A stretch of DNA of 64,000 nt from Streptomyces cellulosae. GTDB taxonomy: Bacteria; Actinomycetota; Actinomycetes; Streptomycetales; Streptomycetaceae. Location of the stretch: the NCBI RefSeq assembly GCF_000721105.1, contig NZ_JOEV01000015.1, positions 62,001-126,000 of the forward strand, given 5' to 3'. Every line of letters starts with the position of its first letter. Position 1 is the first letter of the stretch. Shown here in pieces: positions 21,307-29,810 of the stretch. The translations under genes and the position numbers were made by a program. Below the pieces are notes generated by a model. That model made no database searches. It had not been told where the DNA came from and saw only the letters and a list, made by a program, of their open reading frames with translations.

Positions 21307-21867
21307 ATGCAGTCAAGCAACGGTCGCCCCCGCGGAGGCGGCGGTGGTACCGAGAGTTCGGCCGACAACCATGATGTTCATGATCCGGTGTCCGCGGAGG
21401 TGACCGGAGGTGTGAGGTACGAGGACCCCTGGTACGACGCGCTCGCCTCCGGCTGGGGCGAGTCGGCCGGAACTCGGACGCCCGTGCCCACGGAGGCGTC
21501 GGCGCGCCGGGAGTACGACGCCCCGGCGGCGGCCGCGGCCGCCGTGTACCTGGAGGTGCAGCGCAGCGAGGCCTTTCAGGAGGTGCGCAGTCGGTACCGG
21601 AGGTTCGTGGTGCCGGCGGTCGCGGGGTTCTCCGTCTGGTACCTGGCCTACGTGGTGGCCGCGACGACCGCGCCCGCCCTGATGGCGCGGCCCGTGGCGG
21701 GCGCCGTGAACGTGGCGATGCTGGCCGGACTCGGACAGTTCCTCACGACCTTTCTGCTCACCTGGGCGTACGCCCGGCATGCCCGGCTGCGCCGGGACCG
21801 GGCGGCGCTCGAACTGCGGTGGGACACCCAGGAACTGACGCGGGGCATCAGGGGCGGTGCATCATGA
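21307..21867 (+). CDS. DUF485 membrane protein (symporter accessory)
   Basis: A 186-aa protein. The first ~90 residues are hydrophilic (Gly/Ser/Asp-rich, then an Ala-rich helix). The DUF485 core follows with two transmembrane helices (RFVVPAVAGFSVWYLAYVVAATTAP and GAVNVAMLAGLGQFLTTFLLTWAYARHA), ending in a charged cytoplasmic helix. DUF485 proteins are encoded directly before acetate/solute:sodium symporters, and here the stop overlaps the symporter start by 4 bp (ATGA). The N-terminus is unusually long for the family (~100 aa), so a downstream start is possible. No good ribosome site is visible at ATG 21307. Confidence 0.78.
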   Translation: MQSSNGRPRGGGGGTESSADNHDVHDPVSAEVTGGVRYEDPWYDALASGWGESAGTRTPVPTEASARREYDAPAAAAAAVYLEVQRSEAFQEVRSRYRRFVVPAVAGFSVWYLAYVVAATTAPALMARPVAGAVNVAMLAGLGQFLTTFLLTWAYARHARLRRDRAALELRWDTQELTRGIRGGAS

Positions 21868-23456
21868 CCGGCAACCATCAGCCGCTGGCGTTGCTGCTGT
21901 TCAGCGCGTTCGTCGCCGTCACCCTGGGCATCACGACGTGGGTGAGTCGGCACCGCCAGGGCTCGGCGGAGGAGTTCTACGCGGGCGGTAGGCTCTTCTC
22001 TCCGATGGAAAATGGTTTTGCCATCGCGGGTGACTACATGTCGGCTGCCTCCTTCCTCGGGATCTCCGGGCTCATCGCCCTGTTCGGGTACGACGGGCTG
22101 CTGTACTCGGTGGGGTTCCTCGTGGCCTGGCTCCTGGTCCTGTTCCTCGTCGCCGAACTGGTCCGCAACTGCGGACGGTTCACGCTCGCCGACGTGGTCG
22201 CGGCACGGATGAGGGAGCGGCCGGTGCGGATCGCGGCGGGAACCTCCTCGGTCACCGTGTCCGTTCTGTATCTGGTGGCGCAGATGGTCGGTGCGGGCAG
22301 CCTGGTCGCGCTGCTTCTCGGAGGCAACGGCGAGGCAGCGCAGTCCTGGACGGTCGTCGGGGTCGGCGCGCTCATGGTGATCTATGTGTCGCTCGGTGGG
22401 ATGCGGGCCACCACCTGGATCCAGATCGTCAAGGCGGTCCTGCTGCTCGGCGGCACCATCACCCTGACGGTGCTCGTCCTGGTGCGTTTCCACGGAGACT
22501 TCGACCAGTTGCTGCTCACGGCGGCGGAGCGCAGTGGTCATGGCAAGGCCTTCCTGGCGCCGGGCCTGAGGTACGGCGGGGACTGGACGGCCCGGTTCGA
22601 CTTCATCAGTCTGGGCCTCGCGCTGGTGCTGGGGACGGCGGGGCTGCCGCACATCCTGTCCCGCTTCTACACCGTGCCCACGGCGCGGGCCGCACGCCGC
22701 TCGGTCATCTGGTCGATCGGGCTGATCGGGGGCTTCTACCTGATGACGATCGTCCTCGGGTTCGGTGCGGCGGCCATCGTGGGGCCGGACGCTGTACGCG
22801 GATCGAACGCGGCCGGAAACACGGCCGTTCCGTTGCTCGCGCTCGACCTGGGCGGCGGGGCGGACTCCGCGGGAGGAGCGATTCTCTTCGCCGTCGTCGC
22901 CGCGGTCGCCTTCGCGACGATCCTCGCCGTGGTCGCCGGCATCACGCTGGCCTCCTCGGCGTCGGTGGCCCACGACCTGTACGCCTCGCTGCGTCGCCGG
23001 CACACCAAGCCGCGCAGCGAGGTGGCCGTGGCACGTGCCGCCGCGGTCGGGATCGGCGTGATGGCGATCGCCCTGGGCCTGCTGGCCAGGGATCTCAACG
23101 TGGCGTTCCTGGTGGGACTCGCCTTCGCGGTCGCCGCGTCCGCCAACCTGCCGGTGCTGCTGTACTCGCTGTTCTGGCGCGGCTTCACCACACGCGGCGC
23201 CGTCTGGTCCGTCTATGGCGGGCTGATCCCGGCCATGCTGCTCGTGGTGCTGTCACCGGTGGTGTCCGGCAGCCCGGAGTCACTGTTTCCCACCGTCGAC
23301 TTCCAGTACTTCCCACTGCAGAACCCCGGGCTCGTCTCGATCCCGCTGGGCTTCCTCGCGGGCTGGCTCGGCACGGTCACCTCGGCGGAACTGCCCGACG
23401 AGGCCAAGCATGCGGAGACTGAGGTGCGGTCGCTGACCGGGGCGGGAGCCGTATAG
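21864..23456 (+). CDS. Sodium:solute symporter, acetate/pyruvate (ActP/MctC) type
   Basis: A 530-aa protein with about 13 transmembrane helices of the SSS family. The N-terminus has the family's EFYAGGRLFSPMENGFAIAGDYMSAASFLGISG segment, TM6 region GTAGLPHILSRFYTVP, and a C-terminal AGWLGTVTS. These features are typical of cation/acetate and cation/monocarboxylate symporters. It overlaps the DUF485 gene (ATGA). It faces a CitA-like two-component system and lies a few kb from two citrate synthases, suggesting a C2-C6 carboxylate uptake function. The exact substrate is not determinable. Confidence 0.87.
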   Translation: MTGNHQPLALLLFSAFVAVTLGITTWVSRHRQGSAEEFYAGGRLFSPMENGFAIAGDYMSAASFLGISGLIALFGYDGLLYSVGFLVAWLLVLFLVAELVRNCGRFTLADVVAARMRERPVRIAAGTSSVTVSVLYLVAQMVGAGSLVALLLGGNGEAAQSWTVVGVGALMVIYVSLGGMRATTWIQIVKAVLLLGGTITLTVLVLVRFHGDFDQLLLTAAERSGHGKAFLAPGLRYGGDWTARFDFISLGLALVLGTAGLPHILSRFYTVPTARAARRSVIWSIGLIGGFYLMTIVLGFGAAAIVGPDAVRGSNAAGNTAVPLLALDLGGGADSAGGAILFAVVAAVAFATILAVVAGITLASSASVAHDLYASLRRRHTKPRSEVAVARAAAVGIGVMAIALGLLARDLNVAFLVGLAFAVAASANLPVLLYSLFWRGFTTRGAVWSVYGGLIPAMLLVVLSPVVSGSPESLFPTVDFQYFPLQNPGLVSIPLGFLAGWLGTVTSAELPDEAKHAETEVRSLTGAGAV

Positions 23457-23608
23457 GCCCACGTAACAGGCCGAGGCCGTCATCGTCGTACGGACTCGGA
23501 GGCCCCGGCCCCGCCGAAGACCTGCACGACCGAGTTTGTGAGAAGGCGGGTCGACATCCGTATGCAAGGGCGGCACGGTTCCTTCCCCGCCCCCCACGGA
23601 CCGTGTCC

Positions 23609-24292
23609 TCAGGCGCGGGTCGCCCACACGTAACGGTGTTCCGGGCGGCCCGCGTCACCGTATTTGAGTGTCAGGCGAGCCCGTCCCGTGCGCTCCAGGA
23701 GCTTCAGATAGCGCTGAGCGGTCTGGCGGCTCACGCCGGTCCGATCGGCGATCTCCTGGGCCGACAGGGGGCCTTCGGCGTTCATCAGGGAGCGGCGGAC
23801 CAGCTCCGCCGTGGTGGGGGAGTGTCCTTTGGGCAGTTCGGGTTCCGAGGGTATGGACAGGGCGCCGAAGATGCGGTCCACCTCGGCCTGCTCCGCCTCG
23901 CCTCCGCCGTCGAGGGTTCGGCGCAGCTCGGCGTAGGCCTCCAGCTTGGCGCGCAGGCCCGCGAAGGCGAACGGCTTGACCAGGTACTGCAACGCGCCGT
24001 GCCGCATCGCCGCCTGCACGGTTGAGACGTCCCGGGCCGCCGTCACCATGATCACATCGGTCTGATGGCCGCGTCGGCGCATCTCCTGGACGACCGTGAG
24101 GCCCGTCTCGTCGGGCAGGTAGTGGTCCATGAGGACGAGGTCCACATGCGGCAGCAGCTCCAGTTGCCGAAGCGCCTCCGCCGCGCTGTGCGCCTCACCG
24201 GCCACATGGAAGCCCGCCACCTTCGCCACATAGGCGGAGTTGACGCGCGCCACCCGGATGTCGTCGTCCACGATCAGGACCTCGATCAACAC
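23609..24292 (-). CDS. CitB/DcuR-type response regulator
   Basis: A 227-aa regulator. The receiver (residues 1-125) has VLIVDDDIRVARVN, phosphoacceptor Asp in LVLMDHYLP, and Lys in YLVKPFAF. The C-terminal winged helix is LSAQEIADRTGVSRQTAQRYLKLLERTGRARLTLKYG, the type found in citrate/C4-dicarboxylate regulators. GTG 24292 follows GAGGAG and overlaps the kinase stop by 7 bp. TTG 24289 would give a 4-bp overlap. It is convergent with the symporter gene, with a 152-bp gap that shows no obvious perfect terminator. Confidence 0.88.
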   Translation of the reverse strand: MLIEVLIVDDDIRVARVNSAYVAKVAGFHVAGEAHSAAEALRQLELLPHVDLVLMDHYLPDETGLTVVQEMRRRGHQTDVIMVTAARDVSTVQAAMRHGALQYLVKPFAFAGLRAKLEAYAELRRTLDGGGEAEQAEVDRIFGALSIPSEPELPKGHSPTTAELVRRSLMNAEGPLSAQEIADRTGVSRQTAQRYLKLLERTGRARLTLKYGDAGRPEHRYVWATRA

Positions 24293-25965
24293 GACTCCTC
24301 CTCGGCGGCGGGCTGTGCGGTCCGCGGCGCGGTCAGGGCGGGCTCCGGTTCGGGCTCCAGGGCGTCGGGCAGGACGACGGTGAACTCCGCGCCCCCGCCG
24401 CCCGCGTCGTCGACGGCCGCGCTGCCACCCTGCCGCTCGGCGAGCCTGCGGACCAGGGAGAGTCCGATGCCGCGCTCCCGGTGGGCGGGCGGCTTCTTCG
24501 TGGACCACCCCTCGGTGAAGATCAACTCGCGGTGCTCCTGAGGGATTCCCGGTCCCGTGTCGCGCACCCTGAGGACCGCGGTACGTCCCTCCGTGCGCAG
24601 TTCCACCTCCACGCGCGCGTGGAGGGTTCCCGCGACGGCGTCCAGCGCGTTGTCCACCAGGTTGCCGAGGATCGTGACGAGTCCACCGGGGTCGACCAGC
24701 CGGTCCGGCAGCCGGGTCCGGTCCGAGACCCACAGCACCACTCCGCGCTCGGCGGCGACGGTCGCCTTGCCGACCAGCAGCGCGGCGAGCAAGGGGTCCT
24801 GGATCCTCTCCGTGACCTGTTCAGCCGTGGCTCGGTGGTCGCCCACGACCTCTCCGACGAACTCCACGGCGTCGTCGTACATCTCCAGTTCGAGCAGTCC
24901 GAGGAGCGTGTGCATGCGGTTGGCGTGCTCGTGGTCCTGGGCCCGCAGGGCGTCGATCAGGCCGCGCGTGGAGTCGAGCTCGCGACCGAGCTGATCCAGC
25001 TCGGTACGGTCGCGCAGGGTGGCGACGGCGCCCCCGTCGTCGGTGGGCATGCGGTTGGCGACGAGGACGCGCTGGCCGCGCACGGTGAGCAGGTCCGTGC
25101 CGGTCGCCCGGCCCGCCAGTACGTCGGCGGTACGGCCCTCGCCGAGTGCCTCGTCGGGGGTGCGGCCGACGGCCTCGTCCCCGATGCCCAGCAGCCGCTG
25201 CGCCTCGTCGTTGAGCAGGCGCACGCGTCCTGCGCGGTCCAGGGCGACGACGCCCTCGCGGATGCCGTGCAGCATTGCCTCGCGCTCCGCGAGGAGGCCC
25301 GAGATGTCCGAGAAGGCCAGGTCCCGGGTCTGCCGTTGGACCCGGCGGGAGATGAGCCAGGCGGCCAGCGCGCCCACGGCCAGGGCGCCGCCGGCGTAGG
25401 CGAGCAGTCCCGGGATCGCGTGGATCAGCCGCGCCCGCACGCTGTCGTACGCGATGCCCACCGAGACCGCGCCGACGATCTTCCCCTCGCTGTCGCGCAA
25501 CGGCACCTTGCCACGGGCGGAGCGGCCCAGGGTGCCGTTGTCGATCTCCATGACCTCCTTGCCGGCCAGGGCCTGGCTGGGGTCGGTGGAGACGGTCCTG
25601 CCTATCTCGCTCGCGGTGGGGTGCGACCAGCGCACGCCCCGCCGGTCCATCACCACGACGTACTCGGCCTGGGTGGCCCTGCGGATCCGCTCCGCCTCCC
25701 GCTGGACGGGCCCGTCGGCCGTCGGTTGCGTGCGCTGGACCTCCTCGGCGATCCCCGGTTCGGCGGCGGCGGTCTGCGCGATCGCCAGCGCGCGGCGCAT
25801 GGCCTGGTCGTCCAGCTGGTCGCTGAGCGGGGCGAGGAACAGCCCGGTGGCGAGCACCGCGACTCCCGCGGCGATCGCCAGCTGCATCAGCAGCACCTGC
25901 GAGAACATGCGCCGCGGCAGTCCGAGGCGCAGGCGGCGGGCGGGGGGAGTGGGGCGCATACCCAT
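24286..25965 (-). CDS. CitA/DcuS-type sensor histidine kinase
   Basis: A 559-aa kinase. TM1 (~VLLMQLAIAAGVAVLATGLFLAP) and TM2 (~LLAYAGGALAVGALAAWLI) flank a periplasmic single-Cache domain (~60-185, with VVVMDRRGVRWSHP and GKVPLRDSEGKIVGAVSVGI). A PAS domain, then the SpoOB-like H-box RAQDHEHANRMHTLLGLLEL, and a HATPase with NLVDNALDAV, DTGPGIP and GIGLSLVRRLAERQGG follow. Members sense extracytoplasmic citrate, C4-dicarboxylates or related acids. The start is uncertain because no good ribosome site is present. ATG 25965 is chosen; 25959 and 25980 are alternatives. Confidence 0.87.
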   Translation of the reverse strand: MGMRPTPPARRLRLGLPRRMFSQVLLMQLAIAAGVAVLATGLFLAPLSDQLDDQAMRRALAIAQTAAAEPGIAEEVQRTQPTADGPVQREAERIRRATQAEYVVVMDRRGVRWSHPTASEIGRTVSTDPSQALAGKEVMEIDNGTLGRSARGKVPLRDSEGKIVGAVSVGIAYDSVRARLIHAIPGLLAYAGGALAVGALAAWLISRRVQRQTRDLAFSDISGLLAEREAMLHGIREGVVALDRAGRVRLLNDEAQRLLGIGDEAVGRTPDEALGEGRTADVLAGRATGTDLLTVRGQRVLVANRMPTDDGGAVATLRDRTELDQLGRELDSTRGLIDALRAQDHEHANRMHTLLGLLELEMYDDAVEFVGEVVGDHRATAEQVTERIQDPLLAALLVGKATVAAERGVVLWVSDRTRLPDRLVDPGGLVTILGNLVDNALDAVAGTLHARVEVELRTEGRTAVLRVRDTGPGIPQEHRELIFTEGWSTKKPPAHRERGIGLSLVRRLAERQGGSAAVDDAGGGGAEFTVVLPDALEPEPEPALTAPRTAQPAAEEESC

Positions 25966-26106
25966 GACGGTACGTGGCAAGACCGGACCTGCCGCAGGGG
26001 GTGTGGCATGGATTACTTGATCAACATATGGGACACCTGGACAGCCGCCGGGGAGACGGGGCAGGCGGGCCGACGAACCCCAGGACTTCGGTGTACGACA
26101 GTGGCC

Positions 26107-27051
26107 TCAGCCCGCGAGCGCCGTCGTGGTCGCCGGCTCGTGCACCGCCACCACGTCCATCCGCGCGGGTGAGCCGAGTACCGAGGCTCCGCAGCTCTCC
26201 GGCCTGGCCGGCAGCGAGGCGCCCTGGGCCACGACGACGCGCCAGTGACGTCCGTCGGTGTGGGCGACGGTCACCTCCCAGCGAGGTGCGGCGCCCTCCG
26301 TACGGACCACGGCCAGCGTCTGCGCCCCGTACTCGCCCGTGGCCCTGCGCACGGCAAGCTCGGCCGCCTGGCCGGGTCGCTCCCACGCGGAGCTTCCCCG
26401 GCAGCCCTCCACGACGATCCGGCCCTCCTGCACGCCGTGCAGGACCTCCTTGACGGCGTGGGCCTCGGCCCGGCCGTAGGCGTAGCCGTACGGCAGGACG
26501 AGCAGTGTGGGGGAGAAGCGATGACCACCCAGGTGGGTGACCTCCCAGACGCCCTCGACGCCGGAGGAGGCCAACTCCGCCGCGAGGGGGCGGCCCAGGA
26601 GGGCGCAGCAGCGGTCGCGCTTGCCGTTGGTGCACACGAGCGCGAGCGGATCACCGGTGTGGGGCCGCCCGCCGAGAGCCGAGTCGAAGCTGCCGTGGTC
26701 CCCGCGGCCGAGCGCGGCGAAGTCGACGTCGAGCAGTCGGCGAGGGTCGCGGACCATGGCGGAACGCAGCCACACGTTCCCGGGCACCGTATGGGCCACG
26801 TACACCTGCCGCGCTGTCGGTGTGCCGCTGTCGGCGTGCCGACCGGGGCGGCGGATGAGCGCGATCCGTACCCCCGTGCCCTGGGCCGCCCCCTCCAGGG
26901 CACGGCCGAGCGCGGGGTCCAGGTGGCTCGAAGTGAGCGCCTTGGCACCCCAGGGACCGGGCTGTTCCAGAAGCAGCCAGGTGGTCGCCGTGGCCGCTGT
27001 TCCGGAAATGGGCTCGTCGAGGTCCCGGGAGACGGTTGAGCACGTACTCAC
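26107..27051 (-). CDS. Sucrase/ferredoxin-like family protein (Aim32-like, thioredoxin-fold)
   Basis: A 314-aa cytoplasmic protein of the Suc_Fer-like family. Visible signatures are ALVCTNGKRDRCCALLGRPLA (conserved Cys) and VTHLGGHRFSPTLLVLPYGYAYGR (H-x3-H). In the related Aim32 proteins these bind a [2Fe-2S] cluster in a thioredoxin-like fold. The start GTG 27051 gives VSTCSTVSRDLDEPI. It is two bases from a near-perfect iron box, has no Shine-Dalgarno sequence, and is placed for leaderless translation. Both the cluster motif and the iron box point to an iron-responsive redox role. The name sucrase is historical and no sugar activity is implied. Confidence 0.83.
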   Translation of the reverse strand: MSTCSTVSRDLDEPISGTAATATTWLLLEQPGPWGAKALTSSHLDPALGRALEGAAQGTGVRIALIRRPGRHADSGTPTARQVYVAHTVPGNVWLRSAMVRDPRRLLDVDFAALGRGDHGSFDSALGGRPHTGDPLALVCTNGKRDRCCALLGRPLAAELASSGVEGVWEVTHLGGHRFSPTLLVLPYGYAYGRAEAHAVKEVLHGVQEGRIVVEGCRGSSAWERPGQAAELAVRRATGEYGAQTLAVVRTEGAAPRWEVTVAHTDGRHWRVVVAQGASLPARPESCGASVLGSPARMDVVAVHEPATTTALAG

Positions 27052-27070
27052 AGAGGTGAGCCTAACCTGA
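27052..27070 (-). promoter_or_regulatory. DmdR/IdeR iron box overlapping the -10
   Basis: On the minus strand the 15-bp core AGGTTAGGCTCACCT (27068-27054) matches the actinobacterial iron-repressor consensus TTAGGTTAGGCTCACCTAA at all core positions. The TAGGCT inside it (27064-27059) can serve as the -10, and the GTG start is about 7 nt downstream. Iron-loaded DmdR1/IdeR would block transcription. Confidence 0.8.
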
Positions 27071-27104
27071 CTTGAGGCGGGCGCCTTCTGGCGGGTCGCG
27101 CGTG

Positions 27105-28361
27105 CTACTCCGGCAGTGGCTGTGGCGGCCGCGGGCCCACGTAGTAGCCGCTCGGGCGCATGCGCAGGGGGCGTTCCCCGTACTCCTCCAGGGCGTGTGC
27201 GATCCAGCCCGCCGTGCGGGCCACCGCGAAGACGGTCTCGCCCGCCGTGGCCGGCATGCCGGAGGAGGCGGTGAACACGGCGAGGGCCAGGTCGACATTG
27301 GCGTGCAACGGGGTGTGGCGGGCCGCGGTGGCGACGATGTCGCGGGCCGCGGCGATTGCGGGTGCCGCCCTGGGAATGTCCTCCAGGAGTGCGAAGAGGG
27401 CACGCGCGCGCGGGTCCTCGCCGGGGTAGAGCCGGTGGCCGAGCCCTGGAACGCGCCGGCCGGCCCGCAGTTCGTCGGCGATCACTGGGGCCGCGTCGCC
27501 CTGGTCGAGTACCTCCAGCAGCAGCTTGTGGGCCAGTCCACTGGCTGCGCCGTGCAAAGGGCCCTCGATCACGCCGAGTCCCGCGGAGACGGCGGCGTAG
27601 GCGTGCGCGCGGGCCGACGCGGCGACGCGCACGGCGAGGGTGGAGGCGGCGAGGTCGTGGTCGGCGAGCAGGGCGAGCGCCGTGTCCAGGACGCGCAGGG
27701 ACGGCTCGTCGGCCGGGCGTCCCGTGAGGCGGGCCCATAGCCGGTGGGCCAGCGGGCCGCTGTCGCGGTGGTCGTACAGGGCCGGGGGCAGGGCGGCGAC
27801 CAGGGTGGGGATGAGGATGCGCGCCGTGCCGAGCACGGCCTCCTCCGAGAGGTCGAAACGCAGCGGGTCCGCGGCCGCCGCGGCGATCGCCGCGACCCGC
27901 AACCGGTCGGTGGGCGCGGTGTGTTCGGGTAGCGAGTCCACTGCGCGGCGGGCTGCGGTGACGGCGGCCTCCGGTGCCGTGAAGGCGGCGCCGCGGCGCA
28001 GCTGCCCGGTCCACAGCCACTCGGCGACCTCCTCGTAGGAGTGGCGGGCGGCCAGCTCGGTCGCGTCGACGCCCCGGAAGTAGTACCGGTCGGTGTCGAT
28101 GAGCGTGATGCGGGTCCGTACGGACAGTTCACCGCCCCCTCCCGGACTCCCGCCGCTGTCCCGCCGACTGCGCCGGGCGAGCGCTTCCACCTCCTTGGCG
28201 TCGAAGGTGCTGCCCCGGCCGCCGGGCACCCGTCGGCTGCTGAGCTGCCCGCGGCTCACGTAGGCGTACACGGTCTCGGGCTTCACGCCCAGCAGCTCGG
28301 CGGTCTCCTTGGTGCTCAGCCGATGTCCGGCGGCACCGGTGTGGGGTTCGTGATCACGCAT
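27105..28361 (-). CDS. Citrate synthase-family protein with N-terminal helix-turn-helix
   Basis: A 418-aa protein. Residues ~15-62 form an excisionase/MerR-like helix-turn-helix (LSTKETAELLGVKPETVYAYVSRGQL, then RVPGGRGSTFDAKEVEAL). The rest is a citrate synthase fold with the expected catalytic residues: His in ADHDLAAST, His in GLGHRLYPGEDPRA, and Asp in HANVDLALAV. The combination suggests an enzyme that binds DNA, or a regulator using the fold to sense acetyl-CoA/oxaloacetate. ATG 28361 has GGTGAGG upstream. It diverges from a second citrate synthase across a 111-bp region bearing palindromic sites. The palindromes are a plausible target, which is inference. Confidence 0.85.
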   Translation of the reverse strand: MRDHEPHTGAAGHRLSTKETAELLGVKPETVYAYVSRGQLSSRRVPGGRGSTFDAKEVEALARRSRRDSGGSPGGGGELSVRTRITLIDTDRYYFRGVDATELAARHSYEEVAEWLWTGQLRRGAAFTAPEAAVTAARRAVDSLPEHTAPTDRLRVAAIAAAAADPLRFDLSEEAVLGTARILIPTLVAALPPALYDHRDSGPLAHRLWARLTGRPADEPSLRVLDTALALLADHDLAASTLAVRVAASARAHAYAAVSAGLGVIEGPLHGAASGLAHKLLLEVLDQGDAAPVIADELRAGRRVPGLGHRLYPGEDPRARALFALLEDIPRAAPAIAAARDIVATAARHTPLHANVDLALAVFTASSGMPATAGETVFAVARTAGWIAHALEEYGERPLRMRPSGYYVGPRPPQPLPE

Positions 28362-28390
28362 GAACCTCACCGTATCCGCAGCTCGGCATG

Positions 28391-28449
28391 TTGATTCCCC
28401 TATGTTGATTCAATCAATATTGACACAGATTTAATCAATCATGGACAGT
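28391..28449. promoter_or_regulatory. Divergent promoter/operator with two GATT-N-AATC palindromes
   Basis: GATTCAATC (28407-28415, extended to TTGATT-C-AATCAA at 28405-28417) and GATTTAATC (28428-28436) have centres 21 bp apart, i.e. two DNA turns. A half-site TTGATT lies at 28391-28396. A perfect -35 TTGACA (28420-28425) for the rightward gene sits between the palindromes, with a possible -10 GACAGT (28444-28449, 18-bp spacer). The second palindrome therefore lies in the promoter spacer, as expected for a repressor site. The whole segment is strikingly A+T-rich. Confidence 0.65.
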
Positions 28450-28472
28450 CGCATCAAGTCCAAGGAGGAATC

Positions 28473-29636
28473 ATGTCCGTCAACAGGTCAGCAGGCGCCC
28501 TCGTCGTACCGCGCGGGCTCGCGGGAGTCGTCGTCACCGACACCGAGATCGGTGACGTCCGGGGGACCGAGGGCTTTTACCACTACCGCCAGTATTCGGC
28601 CGTCGAACTCGCCCAGACCCGCGGGTTCGAGGACGTCTGGCATATCCTGGTCCACGGGGACCTGCCGGACCCTCCACGCTCCGCCGCCTTCGCGGCCGAG
28701 ACCGCCGCGCTGCGGCGGCTGCCCGCCGGGGTGTGGGCCGCGCTGCCTGCCCTCGCCGCGGCCGGCGCGAGCTCCGGGCCGCTCGCCGGGATGCGTACGG
28801 CGCTGTCGCTGCTGGGCGCGGCGAAGGGTTTCCGTCCGGTGTACGACCTCGACGTGGAGCGGCGCCGCCAGGACACCCTCGTCGCGACCGCCGCCGTGCC
28901 GACCCTGCTTGCCGCGCTGCACCGCCTGGGCCGGGGGCTCGATCCGGTGCAGCCGCGCGAAGACCTCTCCTATGCGGCCAACTACCTCTACATGCTGACG
29001 GGTTCGCAGCCGGATCCGGAGCGGGTGCGGGCGATCGAGCAGTACTTGATCTCAACCATTGACCACGGATTCAATGCATCAACCTTCACCGCGCGCGTCA
29101 TCGCGTCCACCGGTGCGGATGCGGCGGCATGCCTCGTGGGAGCCGTGGGGGCGTTGTCCGGGCCGCTGCACGGAGGTGCGCCCAGCCGGGCGCTGGACAC
29201 GCTGGACGCGATCGGCACGCCCGACCGCATTGACTCCTGGATCCGTGAGCGGGTCCTGGCCGGCGACCGCATCATGGGCTTCGGCCATGCGATCTACCGC
29301 ACGGAGGACCCTCGGTCCCGGATGCTCCGCCAGATCGCCCAGCGGTTCGGCGGTCCGCGGGTGGACTTCGCCGTCGAGGTCGAGCGCCACGTCGAGAGGA
29401 TCCTCGCGGAACTGAAGCCGGGGCGGGAGCTCCACACGAACGTCGAGTTCTACGCCGGCGTGGTCATGGAACTGTGCGGTCTGCCGCGCGAGATGTTCAC
29501 CCCCACCTTCGCGGCGGGGCGCGTGGTGGGCTGGAGCGCCAACATCCTGGAACAGGCGGCGGACTCGAAGATCATCCGACCGGTGGCGCGGTATGTGGGG
29601 CCGGGGGCGCCGGTGAAGGTCCCGCAGGCTGTCTGA
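28473..29636 (+). CDS. Citrate synthase-family protein
   Basis: A 387-aa enzyme condensing acetyl-CoA (or an acyl-CoA) with oxaloacetate. Family motifs are GTEGFYHYRQYSAVEL, His in DHGFNASTFTARV, GPLHGGAPS, and His in GFGHAIYRTEDPRS. The usual catalytic Asp of NVD-F-Y-x-G reads Glu here (HTNVEFYAG), a conservative change that could alter the rate or acyl specificity. ATG 28473 has an ideal ribosome site AAGGAGGA (28462-28469). It is divergent from the HTH-citrate synthase. Codons in 29045-29085 are unusually A+T-rich and contain a sequence like the upstream operator. Confidence 0.88.
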   Translation: MSVNRSAGALVVPRGLAGVVVTDTEIGDVRGTEGFYHYRQYSAVELAQTRGFEDVWHILVHGDLPDPPRSAAFAAETAALRRLPAGVWAALPALAAAGASSGPLAGMRTALSLLGAAKGFRPVYDLDVERRRQDTLVATAAVPTLLAALHRLGRGLDPVQPREDLSYAANYLYMLTGSQPDPERVRAIEQYLISTIDHGFNASTFTARVIASTGADAAACLVGAVGALSGPLHGGAPSRALDTLDAIGTPDRIDSWIRERVLAGDRIMGFGHAIYRTEDPRSRMLRQIAQRFGGPRVDFAVEVERHVERILAELKPGRELHTNVEFYAGVVMELCGLPREMFTPTFAAGRVVGWSANILEQAADSKIIRPVARYVGPGAPVKVPQAV

Positions 29637-29646
29637 CCACGCGTGT

Positions 29647-29673
29647 GGCCTGGTGCCGTTCTGGCGCCAGGCC
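29647..29673 (+). terminator. Terminator after citrate synthase
   Basis: An 11-bp stem, GGCCTGGTGCC (29647-29657) with GGCGCCAGGCC (29663-29673), with one non-Watson-Crick pair and a 5-nt loop, 10 bp after the stop. Confidence 0.7.
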
Positions 29674-29810
29674 TCATCGGGTGGTGACCGAGCAGGGACG
29701 GGGTGACGAACTGCTCGCTGGTCGGTGCCCGGGGCGCTCAGCGGTTCTGGGCGGCCGGGAGCGGCTGGACGGGACGAGTCCGGTGGTCGACGCGTGCCCG
29801 CACGAGGAGG

